This document shows positions 59,075 to 64,000 of a stretch of DNA of 64,000 bases, piece after piece. Each line of letters opens with the position of its first letter. Positions within the stretch are counted from its first letter, which is position 1. The notes beneath the pieces are model-generated. The model had not been told where the DNA came from, did no database searches, and saw nothing but the letters and a program-made list of their open reading frames with translations. Origin of the DNA: UBA6623 sp965238125. Its GTDB lineage: Bacteria > Acidobacteriota > Terriglobia > Bryobacterales > UBA6623. Location: positions 6,138,001-6,202,000 of the forward strand of contig OZ250179.1 of NCBI GenBank assembly GCA_965238125.1. Reading direction: 5' to 3'. Position numbers and translations under genes: made by a program.

Positions 59075-60133
59075 ATGGAAAGAGCCCACGCCCGCGCCCC
59101 CGCGCGCGTTGACCCGGCCGGTGGAGGCACCGATGCCCCGCCTTTCTCGGTCGAACACGGCGGCATGGTCGTCAACATCGGCATCGGGCGCCACGCCTTC
59201 GCGTCGGTCGACCGGCTGCCCCAAGGAAGCGGCGTCATCATCTACTCCGAGGATCTAGGCGTTGGCGTAACCGCTCCTACCGTCGGGGAGCTTCCCGGCC
59301 GTCTCGAATTTCTCGAGGCGTTCGTGCGCCGCTTGACCGACCCGACGGATTCATTGCTGTTGGTTACCGAGTCCGACGTCCCCGCCGGCGCCGGCCTGGG
59401 CGGCTCGGGCGCGGTCGGAGTCGCCGCCGCCGCCGCCATCGACCGTGCCTACGGGCGGCAACGCTCGCAAGCTGAAACAGCGACGCTGGCGAACTCAGTC
59501 GAGCGAGACGACCTAGGCTATCCCGGCGGCGATCAAGATTCCTTCGGAGCCGCGCTGGGCGGGATCAACCGCCTCGAATATGTGAAAGGCGGCGGCACTC
59601 GCCCGCATCGGATCGCCGTTCCCAATGACGCGCGCCGCGCCCTCGAACACAACTCGCTGCTGATCTACACCAGCGAGGCTCACGTATCGGGCAACATCCA
59701 TCAGGACATCAAGGACTCCTACGCTCTCGAGGACTCTCCGACCGTCGCCGCCATGATTCGCCTCCGCGAAGAGGCCGGGAAAATGGCCGCCGCCCTCGAG
59801 GCCGGCAATCTCGACGGATATGTCGAGTCGCTGAACGCCTCCTGCCGAAACCTATACAGATTGCATCCAAGCTGCGACAGCGAAGCCCACCGCCGATACT
59901 TCGATGATCTCGACGACGTGATCCTCGGCGGCAAGACCTGCGGCGCCGGCGGCGGCGGCGTCATGCTGGTCTTCACGAAATCGGGCCGACGGCGCGAATG
60001 CCTACACCGCGCCGAGCGCATGGGCGCGCTCGTCTGGCCCGTGACAATTGACTTCGACGGCGTCCAAACCTGGACCGGCCCCGGCGCAACCGAGCAAGAG
60101 GTAGAGCGGTATCGGCAGTTGGCCGCCGGCTGA
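59075..60133 (+). CDS. GHMP-family sugar kinase (heptose-7-phosphate kinase-like)
   Basis: 352 residues. GHMP kinase fold with RVDPAGGGTDAPPFSVEHGG at the N-terminus, the ATP-binding motif PAGAGLGGSGAVGVAAAAAI, YPGGDQDSFGAALGG and the C-terminal GKTCGAGGGGVMLVF. It is closest in motif pattern to D-glycero-D-manno-heptose 7-phosphate kinase (HddA), which makes GDP-heptose for surface glycans; fucokinase-like enzymes are the alternative. No heptose guanylyltransferase neighbour was seen. The next gene is an oxidoreductase on the same strand, ~210 bp away. Confidence 0.82.
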   Translation: MERAHARAPARVDPAGGGTDAPPFSVEHGGMVVNIGIGRHAFASVDRLPQGSGVIIYSEDLGVGVTAPTVGELPGRLEFLEAFVRRLTDPTDSLLLVTESDVPAGAGLGGSGAVGVAAAAAIDRAYGRQRSQAETATLANSVERDDLGYPGGDQDSFGAALGGINRLEYVKGGGTRPHRIAVPNDARRALEHNSLLIYTSEAHVSGNIHQDIKDSYALEDSPTVAAMIRLREEAGKMAAALEAGNLDGYVESLNASCRNLYRLHPSCDSEAHRRYFDDLDDVILGGKTCGAGGGGVMLVFTKSGRRRECLHRAERMGALVWPVTIDFDGVQTWTGPGATEQEVERYRQLAAG

Positions 60134-60344
60134 TAGAGCATGAGTACTGACCTGATTGGAGAGCAGGTGGGCGTGAAACGGCATTGCCGGAACGGCGTCA
60201 GAGTTAATACTCGCCCCGGGTGAAGCGAAGCGCGGGAACAATCGTCCGACGCAACCCCGCCAATCGAACGTTTCCCGACCCGCCGCCATTGTCAGACGCC
60301 TCACCGACGCATCTGAGACGATGAACGATTGGATCGGGGACACC

Positions 60345-61751
60345 ATGCAGTACGACATCATTGCCATCGGCGCCGGAGCGGGCGGCCTCAACGTAGCCGT
60401 CCCTTGCGCCAAAATAGGCCTCAAGACGCTCCTGATCGACAAGAACCCCAACCTCGTCGGCGGCGAATGCCTCAACACCGGCTGTGTACCCAGCAAGGCT
60501 CTGCTCCACATCGCTAAACGAAAACATGATGCCGTCGGGCTCGCTCCATTCGGAATCGAGGCCAGCGGGGAAATCGATTTTCGCAAGGTATTCGAGGTCG
60601 TGCGCGAAGTACAGGCCGAAATCCGCTCCCACGAAACGCCTGAGGCCCTCGGCGAATTCGGCGTTGAGTTCGCCTTCGGCGAGGCCCGCTTCGTCTCGCG
60701 GGACAGCGTCCAGGTCGGCGACCAAACCTACTCGGCGCGCCGCATCGTCATCGCTACCGGCGGCCGCCCCCGCATTCCACCGATCCCCGGCATCGAGCAC
60801 GTCGCCTATCTCACTCACGAGAACCTTTGGAAACTCGACGAACTGCCGGGCGAGATGCTGATCGTCGGAGCCGGCCCGATCGGCATGGAGATGTCGCAAG
60901 CCTTCACGCGGCTGGGCTCGAAAGTCACTGTTCTCGAAAAGGCTTCGCGGTTGCTGTTGCGCGACTCCGAGGAAGCCGGCGAGCTGATCGGCCGGCACCT
61001 CGGCGCCGAGGGCGTCCGATTCATCCTGAACGCCGAGCTGACCCGCTTCCCCACGCCCAACACCGCCGAGATCGCAACCCCCGACGGCGTCATCGAACAG
61101 CGCTTCGACAAAGTCTTGATCGCCACCGGCAAGGAACTCGTCCACGACTCGCTCGACGTTGAAAAAGCCGGAATCGAAGTCGACGGCGGGCGCATGAAGC
61201 TCGACCCCTATCTGCGAACCACCAACAAACGCATCTACGCTTGCGGCGACGCCGCGGGACAAATCTTTCTGACCCACGTTACCGAACTGCACGGCGCGGT
61301 GATTCTGTGGAACCTGTTCTCGCCGATCAAGAAGAAACTCAGCTACGACGATCTGAGTTGGGTTACTTTCACCGATCCGGAAGTGGCGACCTTCGGCCTA
61401 TCGGAAAAGCAACTCCAAGACCGCGGCATTCGCTACCGCCGCGTCGTACAGGGCTTCGAAGACGTCAATCGCGCGACGACCGATCACTACCCTGAGTCGA
61501 AGCTGACCGTCTATTTGAAAGGCGACCGCATCTTGGGCGGCACGATGATCGCTCCCAGCGCCGGCGAGCTGATTCAAGAGCTCGTCCTCGCCAAGCAGAA
61601 CAAGATCCCTCTCCGAAAGCTGCTCGAAAAGACCTACGCCTACCCCACCGCCGGCCGCATCAACCGCTGGCTGGCCATCTGGGAATACGACCGCAAGACC
61701 ACCGACGTGGTCAAGAAAACCCTCCGCGCGGCATTCCGCGTGGCCGGGTAG
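60345..61751 (+). CDS. FAD-dependent pyridine nucleotide-disulfide oxidoreductase (mercuric-reductase-like subgroup)
   Basis: 468 residues from ATG 60345. FAD-binding YDIIAIGAGAGGLNVA, redox disulfide GECLNTGCVPSKALL, NAD(P)-binding MLIVGAGPIGMEMSQAFTRLG, and YACGDAAGQIFLTHV. The overall layout is that of dihydrolipoamide dehydrogenase. However, the C-terminal catalytic His-Glu pair normally found near HPHPTLSE is absent: the region reads EKTYAYPTAGRINR. This fits the mercuric-reductase/unknown-substrate subgroup and makes a lipoamide role unlikely. No mer or lipoamide-complex genes are near. Confidence 0.88.
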   Translation: MQYDIIAIGAGAGGLNVAVPCAKIGLKTLLIDKNPNLVGGECLNTGCVPSKALLHIAKRKHDAVGLAPFGIEASGEIDFRKVFEVVREVQAEIRSHETPEALGEFGVEFAFGEARFVSRDSVQVGDQTYSARRIVIATGGRPRIPPIPGIEHVAYLTHENLWKLDELPGEMLIVGAGPIGMEMSQAFTRLGSKVTVLEKASRLLLRDSEEAGELIGRHLGAEGVRFILNAELTRFPTPNTAEIATPDGVIEQRFDKVLIATGKELVHDSLDVEKAGIEVDGGRMKLDPYLRTTNKRIYACGDAAGQIFLTHVTELHGAVILWNLFSPIKKKLSYDDLSWVTFTDPEVATFGLSEKQLQDRGIRYRRVVQGFEDVNRATTDHYPESKLTVYLKGDRILGGTMIAPSAGELIQELVLAKQNKIPLRKLLEKTYAYPTAGRINRWLAIWEYDRKTTDVVKKTLRAAFRVAG

Positions 61752-61808
61752 AAAGGGTCTACCCCAGGTCCCACGTCGGAGCAGCGCCGGGCCGACCCCC
61801 GCCCCCGC

Positions 61809-62120
61809 CTAACCGTACTTCTCGACCGCTTGCCCGATCGAATCCCCGGCCTTTTCCAGGTCTTCGGCAAGCATGACCGGCAGGAACTCGACGCTCGCGT
61901 TGACGGCGAGGAACCAAGGTTCGGCGACGGCGGGCAGTTGTGAAACGTCGTCGAGATTGACAATCAGGGTAGCGCCCCGCTTCCCTCCGTCGGCGCTGAA
62001 GTAAGCCGCCTCCGGCTGCAATTCGGCAAGGATTGACTTAACCGTCGATCCGAGAGTTCCGGCCTTGGCGAGACGGTTACCTGCCTCGACATCCCAGGCA
62101 ACTTTGACCATAAAACGCAT
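61809..62120 (-). CDS. Small protein of unknown function
   Basis: 103 residues from ATG 62120, with a GAGG-like sequence upstream. Ferredoxin-like alpha/beta pattern: RFMVKVAWDVEAGNRLAKAGTLGSTVKSILAELQPEAAYFSADGGKRGATLIVNLDDVSQLPAVAEPWFLAVNASVEFLPVM. It looks like a common soluble dimeric fold (as in muconolactone isomerase or YCII-type proteins), but no catalytic motif can be pointed out. Function not assigned. Confidence 0.65.
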   Translation of the reverse strand: MRFMVKVAWDVEAGNRLAKAGTLGSTVKSILAELQPEAAYFSADGGKRGATLIVNLDDVSQLPAVAEPWFLAVNASVEFLPVMLAEDLEKAGDSIGQAVEKYG

Positions 62121-62217
62121 CGCGAACCTCCTCTGTGGTGAGCGTAACAACACAAAGTCTATCACGACGCCCCTGGCGGCGAGGCCGTGGAAGTTAATCA
62201 GGGTTGCGGCATGGAAC

Positions 62218-62610
62218 CTACACACCTACCGCTACAATCACCGCTACCGCTACGGCAACGAGTATATAGAGCAGCGCAAACACCTTGAGCACTCTCGGCA
62301 GAGTGTCCAAATCGACCCCCCCGCCCGCCATCTGAAGATCTTTGCCTCGTTGACGATGGTGCTGGGCGAGTCGCCGCGCGGGCTCGATGCCGCGCCAACA
62401 GACAAAGCCGAAGCCGCAATTCATGATCAGCGGCAGAATCAACGCCCAACGAGTCCACGGCCCGGCAGCCGCGTGAGCCAGGCAGTAAGAAATAATCGCG
62501 CCCGTGATTCCGAAAACAAAGACGCTCAGCTTGAGGGCGACCTCCAGGTAGAACTTATACAGTTCCAGCTCTTTTTCAAACGCCTTCCAAAGCAACTCTC
62601 GGTCGTCCAT
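62218..62610 (-). CDS. Membrane protein of unknown function
   Basis: 130 residues from ATG 62610. A charged N-terminal helix (DDRELLWKAFEKELELYKFYLEVALKL) is followed by about three membrane spans (SVFVFGITGAIISYCLAH, ALILPLIMNCGFGFVCW, and a very repetitive LYILVAVAVAVIVAVGV at the end, encoded by a GCTACCG/CACC-like tandem repeat). No family recognised. Confidence 0.6.
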   Translation of the reverse strand: MDDRELLWKAFEKELELYKFYLEVALKLSVFVFGITGAIISYCLAHAAAGPWTRWALILPLIMNCGFGFVCWRGIEPARRLAQHHRQRGKDLQMAGGGVDLDTLPRVLKVFALLYILVAVAVAVIVAVGV

Positions 62611-62750
62611 CCTGCAGCCCCCATCGGGATCTCGGCGGTTTACGCCCGATCTTGTCTTCCACAATAAGCAACTTGCGGATTCCGGGACAAGCCGGCGCTG
62701 CTCTCTTCGAACCCCGCGCCACGCATGCTGATCTTTGGGGGCCGGACCCC

Positions 62751-63614
62751 TCAGCCAAACAGCTCTTTGAAGGCCGGAAACGACCATCGAAAACCGTCTT
62801 CAAACGTCCCGCCCTGGGGCCGATGCACGCTCTCGAACGAGATTACGCCGTCATACTCGTCACGGCGCAGAGCCTCGGCGAGCCCTCGGTAGTACCCGAT
62901 CATTTGGCCGTCGCCGAAGCGACATTGGTCGACGGTGGCCTTGGGAATGTCGACCCGCAAGTCCTTGACGTGAAGATGGCCGAGCGGGCCTCCGCGAAGC
63001 GCTTCGTAACCGTCCGGATAGGCCGCCTCGCCGCAGTACAGGCTGTTGCCCGGATCCCACAGGATCTTCAGCCGCTCGCTGCCCATTTCGTCAACGAGCT
63101 TGCGCCCAAGGTAGGCCGAGGTGATCATGGCGTTGTTGCCGGTCTCGACGACCAGCGTGATCCGTTCGTCTTCGGCCAGTTGTACGGCGGGCGCAAGCAG
63201 TTGCTTGAGCTTGTCCCAGGCGCCAGTCGAGACGACCCAACTCTCCGAGCCGCCCGAACCGAACAAGATCATTTCTTTGCGGAAACTCATAATGCGCACC
63301 AGGCCGCACTCGAGCGTTTTGGCCGTCTCGATGCACCGCTTCAGCGCGGTCATGTGCGCCGAGTGAGCCTCGTCGCCGACTTCGGTCCGCCCAACGAGCA
63401 TGCCGACGAAATTGTGGCGTGATACGCAGCAAACCTCCATCTCGTACTGCCTGATCAGGTCTTGAACCCGACTGATCGCGGCATCGTCGAGGTCGCCGAC
63501 TTCCTTGTCCCACAGAAACTGCAACTCGGCGTGCCGCAACCCGAGCTCATTCATGACATCGAGCGCGTGCTCGAACTCGCGGCTGATGCCGTCGGTGATG
63601 ACTCCCAGTTTCAC
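62751..63614 (-). CDS. Sugar phosphate isomerase/epimerase (TIM barrel)
   Basis: 287 residues. AP-endonuclease-2/xylose-isomerase-like barrel: LGLRHAELQFLWDKEVGDLDD, LVVETGNNAMITSAY, LKILWDPGNSLYCGE, GHLHVKDLRVDIPKATVDQCRFGDGQ and YDGVISFESVH. Metal-binding Glu/Asp/His residues are in the usual strands (VVETGNN, WDPGNS, HVKD, SFES). These enzymes epimerise or isomerise sugars or polyols in catabolism. It is followed on the same strand by a 3-hydroxyisobutyrate-dehydrogenase-like gene upstream, suggesting a shared catabolic unit. Confidence 0.85.
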   Translation of the reverse strand: MKLGVITDGISREFEHALDVMNELGLRHAELQFLWDKEVGDLDDAAISRVQDLIRQYEMEVCCVSRHNFVGMLVGRTEVGDEAHSAHMTALKRCIETAKTLECGLVRIMSFRKEMILFGSGGSESWVVSTGAWDKLKQLLAPAVQLAEDERITLVVETGNNAMITSAYLGRKLVDEMGSERLKILWDPGNSLYCGEAAYPDGYEALRGGPLGHLHVKDLRVDIPKATVDQCRFGDGQMIGYYRGLAEALRRDEYDGVISFESVHRPQGGTFEDGFRWSFPAFKELFG

Positions 63615-63639
63615 TGTCGTTGTTCCTTCACTACTTACT

Positions 63640-64000
63640 TCACCACGTCACTTCGGTACCGGCGATCTCCTCGAGCCACTTGACGATCGACCAGTTGTCG
63701 CCTTCGGGGAAACGGGAGATGCCGGCTTGAAACAGCTCATAGGCGGCGCTGGTGGTAAACATGGCCGCGCCGGCTTCGCGCGCCACGCCCATCGAGATGC
63801 CGAGATCCTTATACATGGTCGCGATATGGCTGCCGGTGTTCTCGAACTTGCGGTCGAGGATTTGGCGGGCGCAGTTCTCGAACAAGGGACTTCCCACCGC
63901 GCTCGATTGGAAGACCTGAAACAACGTCTCGCCTTTGACGCCGGCCTTGTGCCCCATCACCAGCGATTCAAAGGTCGCCGCGAAAGTGCAACCAATCATC
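63640..64000 (-). CDS. C-terminal part of a 3-hydroxyisobutyrate dehydrogenase-like oxidoreductase (5' end outside window)
   Basis: The frame is open to the window edge; the ATG at 63999 is likely internal (MIGCTFAATFESLVMGHKAGVKGETLFQVFQSSAVGSPLFENC follows the normal family pattern after the catalytic-Lys KLVNN segment). About 120 residues of the C-terminal all-helical domain are visible (DLGISMGVAREAGAAMFTTSAAYELFQAG). NAD(P)-dependent beta-hydroxyacid dehydrogenase by family. The ATP/NAD part is outside the window. Confidence 0.82.
   Translation of the reverse strand, partial: MIGCTFAATFESLVMGHKAGVKGETLFQVFQSSAVGSPLFENCARQILDRKFENTGSHIATMYKDLGISMGVAREAGAAMFTTSAAYELFQAGISRFPEGDNWSIVKWLEEIAGTEVTW

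Noticed and set aside
1..64000. CRISPR arrays
   Set aside because: The repeated units found are dispersed, palindromic and irregularly spaced; no regular repeat-spacer series or cas gene was seen.
1..64000. tRNA or rRNA genes
   Set aside because: No T-loop plus acceptor arrangement or conserved rRNA words were noticed by eye; a tRNA or Rfam scan was not possible here.

Overview
The window looks like a high-GC chromosome segment from an acidobacterium of the Bryobacterales/Solibacter group. This is inferred from three things. A secreted protein (39825-42284) ends in a domain matching the Solibacter-type TIGR03437 C-terminal domain. A large Oar-like TonB-dependent receptor (1-1736) has an N-terminal carboxypeptidase-regulatory domain. 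There is also a DUF1501 / DUF1549-DUF1553 / cytochrome-WD40 / PPC gene block of the kind found in Acidobacteriota, Planctomycetes and Verrucomicrobia. No rRNA, tRNA or CRISPR array was recognised.

Layout. 1-4113: end of a TonB receptor, a dispersed repeat, an acidic repeat-containing secreted protein and a small membrane protein. 4346-12220: four same-strand genes for exported proteins (Tat-type DUF1501 protein, Big2/DUF1549/DUF1553 cytochrome, cytochrome-WD40 protein, PPC-type protein). 12304-16896: cupin genes, a PAP2 phosphatase and an orphan Flp pilin. 16913-27011: a region remodelled by two nearly identical IS1380-family elements. The first splits a serine/threonine kinase-TolB-TPR gene with a 5-bp target duplication. 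Between the two copies lie a frameshifted di-haem peroxidase, a PQQ-type beta-propeller protein and a DUF2304/glycosyltransferase pair. 27169-35847: tandem YSC84-domain proteins, enolase, an HDOD protein, a GT87-like membrane protein and a bicupin. 35995-47681: an LptC/LptA-type fusion with lptB, then two secreted proteins, then rapZ, hpf and rpoN on the opposite strand. The widely conserved lptA-lptB-rpoN-hpf-rapZ string therefore appears broken by an inversion. 48246-52348: trmJ, rseP and dxr. 52349-54320: a repeat-rich gap and an IS110-family transposase with a structured leader. 54417-64000: BlaI-type repressor, YhaM-like exoribonuclease, SurA-like chaperone, nucleoside hydrolase, GHMP sugar kinase, a flavoprotein disulfide oxidoreductase, small proteins, a sugar-phosphate isomerase/epimerase and the end of a 3-hydroxyisobutyrate-dehydrogenase-like gene.

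Themes. Many genes serve the envelope or export: Lpt, RseP, SurA, TonB receptor, PAP2, polyprenyl-phosphate glycosyltransferase and secreted haem proteins. Intergenic DNA carries several families of palindromic dispersed repeats. The most notable non-genic signals are those repeats, a hairpin-rich RNA segment just upstream of the IS110 transposase whose closing stem occupies the gap between ribosome-binding site and start codon, and the precise IS1380 disruption of the kinase gene.
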